Source of the DNA: Ciona savignyi
Taxonomy: Eukaryota; Chordata; Ascidiacea; Phlebobranchia; Cionidae
NCBI GenBank assembly: GCA_000149265.1
Contig: CH001285.1
Span: 2,378 to 66,377 of the forward strand
DNA length: 64,000 nucleotides
Direction: 5' to 3'
Part shown: in pieces, positions 47,828 to 58,829 of the stretch
Position numbering within the stretch: the first letter of the stretch is position 1
How the letters are laid out: each line of letters starts with the position of its first letter
The notes under the pieces: model-generated
Databases searched by the model: none
Seen by the model: only the letters and a program-made list of their open reading frames with translations
Told to the model about the DNA's origin: nothing
Made by a program: the position numbers and the translations under genes

Positions 47828-49190
47828 CAATGTTCTCTCTAAGCTGCGCGCGTGCGCAATTGCGCACGTCTTTCAGTTTGTTCGCGCACAGATTAATCCA
47901 AATCGAGCACAAAATAATTTGTTTGTAAATGGGTTAAAAAAACTTAATAAAAAAAATGCACACTGTGCCAAAATTTGCCCATTTTAACGTTTCATAATAT
48001 CCGTATTGATTATCGTCTATTACGTCATAAAAGCGTATGTTAGACATTCGCGAATGTTTTGTAATTCACTTATTGACTATAGTAGTATTTCTACAGTTGA
48101 GTAATTAGTTGTCTGTTATTGTCAGATGAGGTTTAGTTGGACGTTTTCAGAAGGCGAAATATGGGGAGACTGGAAATTGGACTACCTTAAACGCCATGTT
48201 AAACATGAAAGTCATCTGAACGCTGTTAAAATTATACAAAGACGTCAGAAAGGTAAAGAAATCGGCACTTTATTATGTTAGAGTGTACAAGATCGGGAGA
48301 TAAGAAATGAATTGTCGCTTAAAAGAAAATCTGACCCGGAACGCATTAAAATCCTCATTGACAATATTTTGCTCGCCATCAGTATAAATGCATCAATGCT
48401 GTTGGTTCAAAAAATTCACGACCACATGGCAAAGTATGTTAGCATGCCACAGAGCTGGCGCAGCAAAAATTATGCGTTTGAATTTGTAGATTCAATAAAT
48501 GAAGTAGTGCAGGGTGAGACAATGAAAAATATTGAAAAGTCAGTTTTTCACACGCTCATAGTCGATGAGAGCACTGATATATCAGTGCACAAAATGCTGT
48601 TCTTTATATTAAATATCGGAATGAAAACGACGCAACCTATCTAACTGTGTTTGGTGGAATTATTCAGCTGACAGGATGCACTGCTCACGATATTGTTGAG
48701 GCAATTACTAAATTTTATTCCACACATGGGCTAGACTTGCAGAGAATGGTTATGCTAACTTCAGATAGTGCCTCCGTAATGCTAGCTAAACGAAACGGAG
48801 TTGCAGCTTTGTTAAAACGACAAATACCACACCTAACAGAACAACACTGCGTGGCACAAGAGAGGACTTAGGTATTGATAACGCCTCGAAAGATGTGCCG
48901 TTTATGCGAGATTTAGAAACCTTTATAAAAACTGTATAGACTACTTTCTCTCGATCCACTGTGAAGAAAAGTAAAATGGAGGACCTAGCAGCAATTCTTG
49001 ATGAAACGATATTGTCGTTCAGGCCTTTGAGTGAAGTTCGATGGCTGTCGCGTCATCAAGCTGTGCATGCTATCCTTAAATGGTTCCTTTATTTTAATTA
49101 TGCAAAAACCCGTATTAACCTTCCGCTCCCTATTAATCTCAACCACCGTTCCGTAACCGTATCAATCACCGTTCCGTATCAACCATGATC
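47828..49190 (+). mobile_element. hAT transposon relic with broken transposase
   Basis: The left end CAATGTTCTCTCTAAGCTG followed by GCGCGCGTGCGCAATTGCGC looks like a hAT terminus; the right end is missing. Inside, from 48126, are pieces of a transposase in several frames: a zinc-finger-like DYLKRHVKHESHLNAV, then LIVDESTDISVHK (first catalytic Asp region of the DUF4371/ZNF862-like group), MLTSDSASVML, EQHCVAQ and SEVRWLSRHQAVHAILKW. Stops and frameshifts separate them (for example after 48283 and 48644). A dead copy, joined on the right to the copy 6 3' flank. Confidence 0.8.
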
Positions 49191-49269
49191 GCCACGTACA
49201 ACTAGAGGACATAAACTGCATGTTTATTTAACGATACGTGTCATTTTCAAATTATAGCAACCCGTTAAT

Positions 49270-50320
49270 CAACCCGCGAAAGTAACAGCTCCACTATTAC
49301 AAAACTTCACAGTTAAACGAGAAAACCGGCGCGCTGCCCAGCAGCACATACTGAATTCTGATACAAACCACGCACAGCGGCTTTAAGCACACAGACTTGG
49401 ACTTTTTAGTTTTACTTCACCAAAGGGAAATTGAATTCTTGTACACAAATTAAGGTTCACAGCTAAACGCTGTTCAAATGTTAATTTCACCCAGTAATGC
49501 ATTCGATCGACGTGTATTCCGCTGCACCATGCAGCTTTATTTTGTCGATCGTCATCGACTTTACTTGATCACGTGGGCAAACGCCAGATCAATGGACTCA
49601 CGATCTGTACACTAAAGAAGTACGTGGATTTAATCCACGAACAAAGACGTTACCTTATGGGCATAGTCGCCGGGGTGAACGGCAACACCAAAAGGGCGCA
49701 TAAGCCTTAACACCTAACTTTTATGATCAAATTTTGCACCAGTAGTTTCCTCGAGGATAGGCCTAGAAATGTATGAACTAAACCAAGGCGAATTCTTTGA
49801 AGCCGTGAAAAACTAAATCATGCTGTTTTAGGAATTTAGCTTCTTTTCGCTATAGCGCTTGATAAGATACTTGAATTTAAAAAAATATATGTGGTTCTGA
49901 CACGAATATTCTTTTGTTAACTGCACTTAAAAAGGAAGATTGGTTTAGTAATGGGACCCATGCGTTTCTGCTTGCACAAACAAACTAAATACAATTAAAA
50001 TAATACACCAAATGTGGTTAGGGACGCTGCTTGCATAAGCACATAGCATACAAATTGAATTTTACAAATCGAGGTGGTTTAGGACGTGGTCTCTGTAGTT
50101 TCTAAATGAAATTCAATTTAAGTTCGTTCTTTAAAAATGGTTTCTTAATTTCAAGTTCTGTGTTAAATATTTCATTTTAAATTAAGTAGATGCATCTTTA
50201 CTGCCTCTGTGCCCGTACTTACTCTTTAGATCTTTTAAAATATCAATTAAAATGGACTTTGGGGACACAAGGACACCTTAAAATATTAATAGTAAACCAC
50301 AACAACAATAATGTAAAAAT
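49270..50320 (-). repeat. 3' flank of copy 6
   Basis: Reverse-oriented shared flank, related to 43500-45016. No separate gene. Confidence 0.65.
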
Positions 50321-51374
50321 CTACCAAATTTTTAACCACGATGTTGCCGAGTTTATGCAACCTTTCAGGAAACTTGGGTTTTCGTAAATTTTATACCCGG
50401 TGTAGGCGCCAAGCAAAGTCAAAACTCCAATGGAAAACATCATATCTCTCATCATTCTAATCATGATAGGATGGCTTTCCATGTAATCCCTTATAATGGA
50501 AGCACCCACATTTGCGTGAGGAAACGGTTTATCAGTAATCTCCTCGCCAAGAAATTCGCACAGTGGAGCCCATTCGTCCCTAAAATTGTACACAAGCAGC
50601 TTGTCCTTTGGTGCATTCTATTGTAAATGTGGTCAATGTTGTAGTGTTATAGCGTAAAGTGAACTCGTATTTGCACACTTACAAGAAGAATGTTTGCGTT
50701 GTGGGTTTTATATAAACGCTTCAACACCAGCTCGTTTCTGTCAAATTTGGACCAAGGCCAACGTCGGCGGGAAGATAGAACAACTTGCACTATAAAAAGG
50801 TTTTGTATAAAAAAGTAGTTTTCGTTACTAGTTTTCGAACCCTATAATATGTCAACTTTAAATAATCCCGTATCGGTTTAAACTAAATATCACATAGAAA
50901 TGAATGCTACATACTGGCAGACTCTGTGAAGCGAAAATATTGCCATCCAGAATACGACAAAACTTGCATCAGTATATACAAGGGATCAGAGTCAACAGAC
51001 GTCATTTGAGTTATGGCGCTTCGGTACCAAGAATCCTCGTCTCGAATAGAAACCACAATCTGTACACAGTGCAATTATAAATCGTGTCCTATTTAAAGAC
51101 GTGTCGTAAATACTGATCTTACTTTGGCGTCTGGGTAAGCCTTTAAGATTTCCTCCCAAAACAGATAACATGGACTGTCGACGACTGCATTAACGCCTTT
51201 GTACATTCTCTTAAAATCCTCAGCTGTTCCTCCATATTTTATTAGTTTGCGCCATTCCTTTCCCAGGTACCAAGAGTTTTCGAGCCAATCGTATGTAGTG
51301 TACCCAAACTCTTGAAACACTGCTGTCATAGTTTAGTACCAGTTTTGGCATAACCGGCATAAATTACCTTCATT
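50321..51374 (-). pseudogene. Sulfotransfer_4-like gene, copy 6, start region broken
   Basis: The minus-strand exons are 51374-51123, 51059-50915, 50789-50683 and 50617-50321. The ATG at 51374 is followed by a stop at codon 5, because an extra base near 51360 shifts the frame; a second, compensating deletion just before Met16 (51329) restores it. The P-loop is therefore not translated, while everything from Met16 on is open with normal splice sites. GWAPLCEF reads EWAPLCEF. Exon 4 has other substitutions (HANVGAS, AYTGYKIYENPS), making this the most diverged copy. Probably a pseudogene, or a protein lacking the nucleotide-binding loop. Confidence 0.75.
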
Positions 51375-52324
51375 CTTTCCTTTTGTTGCTATAGATGCTC
51401 GTTTTGTTGCTATAGAAGTCAAGAAGAGGCGTATAGGCTAGCTACGTTTATATGCACAATGAGCAGGTTTATTCGCCAAAGTTCGCAAATACTACATTAA
51501 TGATTAACCGCAATGATATTGACTTTTAAAGCGTTTCGTTTTGAAAGTTTACTGAAGCCATTAAAATTTCCCAGCAGAAACAAACGGCGTACTCGGTGTA
51601 TAAAATATTCTATGGGACCCTGCTTGCGCCAACGTAGAAAACAGGATGTTTTTGCAAACAGTGGTGATTAAGTAAGTGATGGGTCAGTGAAACGAATCGG
51701 TATTAAAACATATAAAAAAACAAGGTCTGTTGCCAACGACTTTATTTACTTTATTTTTACTTTAAGTGATTTTTCGTGGTAACATAAAGGTATTACCATT
51801 AACGTTTTTTAGGCATACTTAAACTTTTTAACATTTGATTTTCTGGAGCTTATTGCCCAAATTTGAATGAGTTATGGATGCTGCACTTTGGGTTTATGTT
51901 TACGTTCATGTGCAAAGGTAACTTCGCCATATGGACTTCAAAACCTGAATTTACAACACGAGAGTGTCAACCACTTGCTTAATCACCACTGTTTGCAAAA
52001 ACATTTTGTTTTCTACGTTTGCGCAAGCAGGGTCCATTATTTCATACACCTAGTATGCCGCTTGTTTCTGCTGGCAAAAACGGATAGGTTTGTGGGTATC
52101 CAAACTTCTTTTCGATGTTAATTCTCCGCACTCGTTAACGACTTTTAATAGCCTCCGGCAACCCGCAAAATGAAACGCTTCAAAAGTCAATTCTTCAGAG
52201 TTAATCATTAATGCAGCATTAGCTAACTTTGGCGAATCAAAACTGATGACGGTGAATAAAAACCTAGCTCGTCTACACGTTTCTACTTGACTTAATCGAG
52301 CATCTATAGCAACAAAAAGAAAGA
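51375..52324. promoter_or_regulatory. Shared upstream region of divergent copies 6 and 7
   Basis: 950 bp between two start codons facing away from each other. Both ends carry the conserved CTATAGCAACAAAA acceptor-like segment; on the copy 6 side it is duplicated (about 51384-51412). The centre contains inverted versions of the GTGTCAACCACTTGCTTAATC block. Bidirectional regulation is possible but not shown. Confidence 0.5.
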
Positions 52325-53372
52325 ATGAAGGTCATTTATGCCGGTTATGCCAAAACTGGTACTAAAACCATGGCAGCAGTGTTCCAAGAGTTCGGATACA
52401 ATACATACGACTGGCTGGAAAACTCTTGGTACCTGGGAAAAGAATGGCGCAAACTAATAAAATATGGAGGAACAGCTAAGGACTTTAGAAGAATGTACAA
52501 AGGCGTTGATGCAGTCGTCGATAGTCCCTGTTATCTGTTTTGGGATGAAATCTTAAAGGCTTACCCAGATGCCAAAGTAAGTTCAGCATTTACGACAAGT
52601 CTTTAAATAGGACACGATTTATAATTGCACTGTGTACAGATTGTGGTTTCCATTCGAGACGAGGATTCTTGGTACCGAAGCCTCCTAACTCAATTGACGT
52701 CGATTGATTCTGATCCTTTGTATATACTGATGCAAGTTTTGTCGTATTCTGGATGGCAATATTTTTGCTTCACAGAGTCTACCAGTATGTAGCCTGCATT
52801 TATATGTGGTATGCAGTTTAATCCGACATGGGATTATTAAATGTGGCCAAAGCATAGTTTTTTTATGCTAAAAAAACCGTGGTGTTTTACAAAATCTCTT
52901 TATAGTGCAAGTAGAATTATCTTCACGCCGACGGTGGCCTTGGTCCAAATATGACAGAAGCGAGCTGGTGTTGAAACGTTTATATAGAACCCACAACGCA
53001 GACATTCTTCTTGTAAGTGTCCAAACATACATTAAGTTTGCGCTTATACAACTTTTACATTGACCACATTTACAAAAGAATGCACCAAAGGACAAGCTGC
53101 TTGTGTACAATTTTAAGGACGGATGGGCTCCACTGTGCGAGTTTCTTGGCGAAGAGATTCCTGATAAACCGTTTCCTCACGCAAATGCGCGTGCTTCCAT
53201 TATAAGGGATTACATGGAGAGCCATCCTATCATGATTAGAATGATGAGAGAAATGAAGTTTTCCCTTGGAGTGTTGGCTTTGCTTGGCGCCTACGGCGGT
53301 TACACAATTTACAAAAACCCAAGTTTCTTAAAAGGTTGGATAAACCCAACATCGGGGTTTAAAACTTGGTAG
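52325..53372 (+). CDS. Sulfotransfer_4-like membrane-anchored protein, copy 7 (intact)
   Basis: The exons, 52325-52576, 52640-52784, 52906-53012 and 53079-53372, give 265 residues. P-loop GYAKTGTKT, VSIRDEDSWYRSLLTQLT, RRRWPWSKYDRSEL, GWAPLCEFLGEEIPDKPFPH and the hydrophobic FSLGVLALLGAYGGYTIY are all present. The ending reads GWINPTSGFKTW, one codon shorter than copy 5. The exon 4 acceptor (ACAAAAG) is weaker than in the other copies. Closest relative of copy 1 in exons 1-3. It heads duplicon B, which also holds peptide gene B. Confidence 0.87.
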
Positions 53373-54961
53373 ATGTTTACATTTGTTATTGTTGTTTACC
53401 ATGAATAATTTAAGGTAAGCAGATATTTTATAAAGTACGGACAACTCTTTGCAATGTTACTCATGTCCACAAAGCGCATTCTAATTGATATTACAAAGAT
53501 CTGATGTGTAAGTAAGTATGAGCACAGATGCAGTAAAAATGAATCTAGTTACCTTAAAATTATATATTTATCAGGGAACTCAGAATTAATAAACCAATAT
53601 TTAAGAACGAACTTATACTGTATTTCTTGTGTTTTTATGCTATGTGTTTATACAAGCAGGGTTCATAACTACATTTGGTGTACTTTATATAGTATTTAGT
53701 TAGTTTCTGCAAGCAGAAACGCATGGTCCCTGAGGTAACAAACCGATCTTGTTTTCCGTTATTACACAATATATCTAGTCTTCAGAAATGTGCACGCCAA
53801 GTTATCTAACATTCCAGAAAGTTTCAACCGGACTGCCATAGTTTTGTTTCTTCAAGCATAAACGCATGGGTCCCATTACCAAACCGATCGTCTTTTCCAA
53901 GAGCAGTTAACAAAAGAATATTCGTGTCAGAGGCACATATTCTTAAAAAAGAAAGCATCTTGTCAAGCGCTATAGATCTGTCCTCGTGTTCTTGAACAAT
54001 CGGAGACCTAAGACGCCATTTGTCCGGCCGGTTGGTCTAGCGGTTAAGTGCCTCGCCTTTCAATCGAAAGATTGCAGGTGCGAAATTGGTCGCTAGCTAG
54101 TCGGTTGTGTTCTTGGGCAAGGCACTTTAGGGAGATTTCCTGAACCCAGCAGATTAATGGGTTCTACCAAATTGCAGAAACGTCTTTATCATATACAACA
54201 CACTGAAATAGCTTCGGTAACCCGACGATGGGCGCGAGGTAATCTGACGATCGCCCGTGTGTTAACCCCCTTGGTTTTCCCATTCGCGGGGATAAACATG
54301 AATATCCTATAGATACTATTCAGCTCTGCGTTTTCCCACGTGATCAAGTAATGACTATGACGATCGACAAAATGCAGCTGCATGGTGCAGCGGTATACAG
54401 GTCGATCGACTGATTTACTGGGTGAAATTATCATTTGTACGGCGTTTAGCTGTAAGATTCAATTTGGGTACAAGATTTCATTATCCCTTTGGTAAAGTAA
54501 AACTAAAAAGTCCACGTCTGTATGCTTAAAACCGCTGTGGGTGGTTTGTATTACAATAACATTACTTTAGATGATATGACTAGCAATGCAGTTGCGTCAA
54601 GCTTATTGATGATTTAAACAGTTTTAAAAAAGAAGAAATTTCAATCCATGTGCGGTCGAAAATAACATGCTGCCCTCTCCTATCACGGTGTTTAATTATT
54701 TTGGCGAGTACCAATGGTAGGGCTTCCCGAATGTTTGTACCTAGGCAGTGCCGGTGTTCTAGTTTAGCTGTAAAGTTTGGTAATAGTGGAGAAAAACTTT
54801 TTAAAATAAAGGTGTTAATTGTTTATCTCCAGCTAAAAATCTCCTAGCTTGATGTTAAATAATAAATAAAATCTAAGACATTCTATGGCAGGATTTTGAT
54901 TGAGAGCCCTTTGTGTAATTTCAGTTTGCATTGGAGAGATATGGAAAATAATTGGTTAAAT
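53373..54961 (+). repeat. 3' flank of copy 7
   Basis: Shared 3' flank, more diverged from copies 1 and 2 than those are from each other. Interrupted by a SINE (54021-54316) and, at its end, by a hAT MITE. Confidence 0.7.
54021..54316 (+). mobile_element. tRNA-derived SINE, recent insertion
   Basis: Full-length copy (TGTCCGGCCGGTTGGTCTAG head, ATCCTATAG tail). The paralogous flanks of copies 1 and 2 show the uninterrupted target (GACGTCATTCAGCTATGCG near 1820 and 31771). The element therefore inserted after duplication; a short ATT-containing duplication flanks it. Confidence 0.88.
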
Positions 54962-55412
54962 CAGCGGTTCCCAAACTTTTTTGTTGGCGGCGCCTTTTGT
55001 AAACTTTTTAAACCTTGCGGCTCCCTCATAATGCCAAAATGTTCAAACTACAAGTATTGTATATCCAGACTAGTACGCACTTTGATAACCATTCCAATTC
55101 TTCAAAACTATTCACTGAATTGACGATTGAGGAACAGTCAATCAATGCAAAACAGTTATTTGACAAAAAAACAATGCAACGTTAGCCAGCAAATGTGGCA
55201 GTTAACACCGAACAATGGATTTTTAACAAGTAAAACGATTACTTTATGGGGTTGCACACCAGGCTCATACATCTCCAACTAACACATGTACTGTAATTTT
55301 TTAGTGAGAAAAATATATAATAAATGCAGCAACTTCCGCATGCTTTCGCGGCGCCTCTGGCAAAGTCTCGCGGCTCCATAGGGCGCCGCGGCGCCCAGTT
55401 TGGGAACCGCTG
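54962..55412. mobile_element. hAT-family MITE, 451 bp, with 8-bp target duplication
   Basis: Perfect 15-bp terminal inverted repeats CAGCGGTTCCCAAAC / GTTTGGGAACCGCTG are flanked by GGTTAAAT at 54954-54961 and 55413-55420. The 8-bp duplication and TIR sequence fit the hAT superfamily. There is no transposase inside; the interior holds GGCGCC-rich inverted segments. The empty site is seen at about 32404 in the paralogous flank of copy 2. Confidence 0.93.
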
Positions 55413-55420
55413 GGTTAAAT

Positions 55421-57870
55421 GACTTCGACAGAAATCAAACCATTAGGTTAGAGTCGTATGAGTTGGAAACACCTTACTGCAATGTAAAACAGAATTAATG
55501 CGTGATTGATGTCAACATTGAATTAGTGCGACTCATTTAAAGCGCTATGCGGTTTAAAAAGAAATATTTGGTATTCAAAATAAAAAGAAAAAAAATTGAA
55601 TAAGTTATGTGTTCTGCAGTTTGACTTTTATGTTCACGTTTATGTGCAAAAGTACCTACGACATATGGACTTCAAAACCTGAATTAACAATTCGAGAGTG
55701 TCAACCACTTGTTTAATCACCACTGCTTGCAAACACATCTTGTTTCCTAATTGGTCTATGAAATATACTGTAGGACCTTTCTTATACACATAGTATGCCG
55801 TTTGTTTCTGCAGGCAAACACAGATTGGTTTTAGGGTAACCAAACTTCATTTCGATATTTATCAATTGCCTCTGTCAAGTCGAAAAATGAAACTGATTTT
55901 CCTTTTTCGAAAATGATTTTCCTTTTTTTCTTCAAACGCTTGACCGGCAAGGCATGTCGCCCCAACATCTACCAGAAGGGTTAATGAAATCACAATGAAA
56001 CTTTGTGATTTTTAGACAACGTGGTCTAGATATAAAGAAACCAAAATTTTGGGTGATAAATTCAGGGGAATTCCCCTGAGACGTTATAAACCAAAACGGT
56101 ATTTTTTTAAATATTGGGTTTTTTAAGCATAGCGTTTGAACAGCTGCTCCATTTTGAATCAGATTTATTAAAATGTGAGTGCAATAGTCATTGATTTAAC
56201 ACTTAAAAAAATTTAAAAAAAATACTACGGAAATACCCTAAAAAATAAGATTTTGTTCTCAAATAATGATTGTGACAGGCATGCTATGCCGCCCCGACAT
56301 CTACCAAAAAGAAGGTATGGAATCGCAATAAAACTTTGTGTATTGTTAGACAACATGGTCTAGATATGTTGAAACCAAAAATTTTAAGTGAAAAATACAG
56401 GCGAATTCCCCTGGGACGTTAAAACCAAAACGCTATTTTTTTAAATGGCATTTCTGGACATAGCGCTTGAACGACTGTTACAATTTAAATCAGATTGGGT
56501 GGAATGTAAGTGCATTATTCATTGATTTAACATTTAGAAAAAAAATTACCTAGGGAAATACCCTAAAAAATAGGATTTTGTTCTTATATCGGGATTGTAA
56601 AAAGCATGCCATGTCGCCCCGACATCTACCTAAAGGAGTAATGGAATCGCAATAAAAATTTGACATTTGTAAGACAACATAGTCTAGATGTGCAAAAACT
56701 TTGGGTAATGAATCCAGGGGAATTCCCCTGGGACGTTTAAAACCAAAACGCTATTTTTATGAAATATTTAGCTTTTTGGTCATAGCGCTTAACTGGCTGC
56801 TCTAATTTTGATCAGATTTGCTGAAATGTTAAACCATTAGACACTCTGTGCCATTTAAAATAAAGCAAACATTTACTTAGGGTAATTCCCTTAAAAACAA
56901 AGATATGTTCCTAAATTATGATTGACAGGTATGCCATATCGCACTGACATCTTTAACAAGGATTCGTCAAATCAGATTAAAACTTTAAGAATTGTTACAT
57001 AATATGACCCACATGTAAAAACAGAAACTTGTCTACTAAACCCAGGGGAATTCCCTTAAACCGCGTAAAACTAGATCGGGCTGTTTGGGGCATTTAGCTT
57101 CATTTCACCATACAGCGTTTGAAAAAAAGCTTTAATTTAAAACATCTGTGGTGAAATCTTCGTAAATTTAAGACGTCTATTCTTTATTTACACATGGAAC
57201 TATAAATGGAAAAGAAGTTTGGTTAGATAACTATGGGACCCATGCGTTTACGCTTGCAGAAACAAACTACATACTCAGTGTATAAAATACAAATTGTAGT
57301 TGGGACCCTGTAGCATGAATATATGGCATACAGCATGTGTTTTACAAATAGTGGCGGTCCAACACGTGGTTGACACTCTATACACTATTATCACATGTAT
57401 AAAATCTTAAAGGTTCTAAACTTCTATAGAACAGTTGAAGAATCAAAATTAATAAAAATGAAATAGACCCTTTAGCGCACATTTACTCCGCATACAAAGT
57501 AGAGTTGGTTTCATGGTACTAGCAAAGATGTGCGTGGTTAACGTTTAGCAACTCTTTCTTGTAAAACACCATAACAGCTTTGTCTCAAGAATAAGTTTGA
57601 AAACAGATATTTGGTATCGTGGACGTGTCGTAAGTTGAAACTTTCCACTTTTAAATGTTTTTTTATTAACATTATACCTGAAAGCAAAGTTTGTAATAAC
57701 AAAACGCAGCTTACAACTTAATTAACTAAAATACTCATGGCAATTCGACTCATAACTTCCATTGTCTTGGGCTCGCATAAGCAACACTTTATTCACATTT
57801 GCCTTATTCTATGTTTTAGCATTTCTATATTGTTAGAATTTATTGTTTAAATAAAGGTTAAACTTAAACG
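55421..57870 (+). repeat. CGACAT-repeat array of duplicon B
   Basis: Nearly identical to 32400-34860. It contains perfect GGGGAATTCCCC sites at 56065-56076 and 56717-56728 and ends with the terminal module (about 57230-57380). Confidence 0.75.
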
Positions 57871-58829
57871 CTATTATTTTTTTCTTAAGTTTTGATAGAA
57901 ACTGTAAAAACATTAAATCTGTAAATAAAAGAAGTCTTAGTGTTAGTTCGTTTCTACTTAATTGTTTTGGTCGTTGAAACTTCGTCGTTTCGGAAAAAAA
58001 GTCTCCGGTTTCCAATTCAACTGACTAGCATTTTCCGGTTGATGTGCTCATCAAAACAAACAGTGGCGTTAAAAACTAAGCTTGGACGTAAACGTTGGTA
58101 CACTAAAATATAGCACCACAAATGTATTAAACAATAAAACAGTATGTTTGTTGTGTTGGAAAAACTTATGGGTTTTACCAAAAATGAAAGTCTCTAAAAT
58201 TTACAACACACTGCAATTGTTACTGTCACCCGTCGAAAGGCACAAAAACTTGCGTGTGTAATAATTCTTCAGCAAAAATCCATTGGCAGTAGTTTTAGCC
58301 CATTTAGTTATTTTTGTAGATCGTTTATCGAACAAAAATTGTTTATGAAAAACATGACATCCCACTGCGAGAATGGTGCAAAAAAACGGAGTTAAATAAA
58401 AATTTGTTCTTTTGAGAATCGAAGAAAGCACAATGATATTTTGTTAGCATGTAGTGCTTATCCCATATACGTAGTATTTGTAAATATTTTTGTATTAAGT
58501 ACTTAAGTGGTCTTAATCTTTAAAGAACCTACATACATGATAGCTTTATAACACCACTGTTTGCGTTGATCAGCACAGCAACGAGAAAATGATAGTCAGC
58601 CGAACTTGAAATTGGAGACATTTTACTAAGACGAGTCGGGAGCAACGAACGCTTCGACTTCTTCTTTTTCCAGCTTCAATGTTTTCGCAGTTACCATCAA
58701 AACACGGGGAAAAAAGAAATCGGGTATAACTTGGCTGTATCTTTTAATTTATCCAATACTTAAAGAAACCTTCAAGGTAGGATTCAATTGATTGTGTAAG
58801 TTTTATGAGATTAAAATATATCCTTGCAG

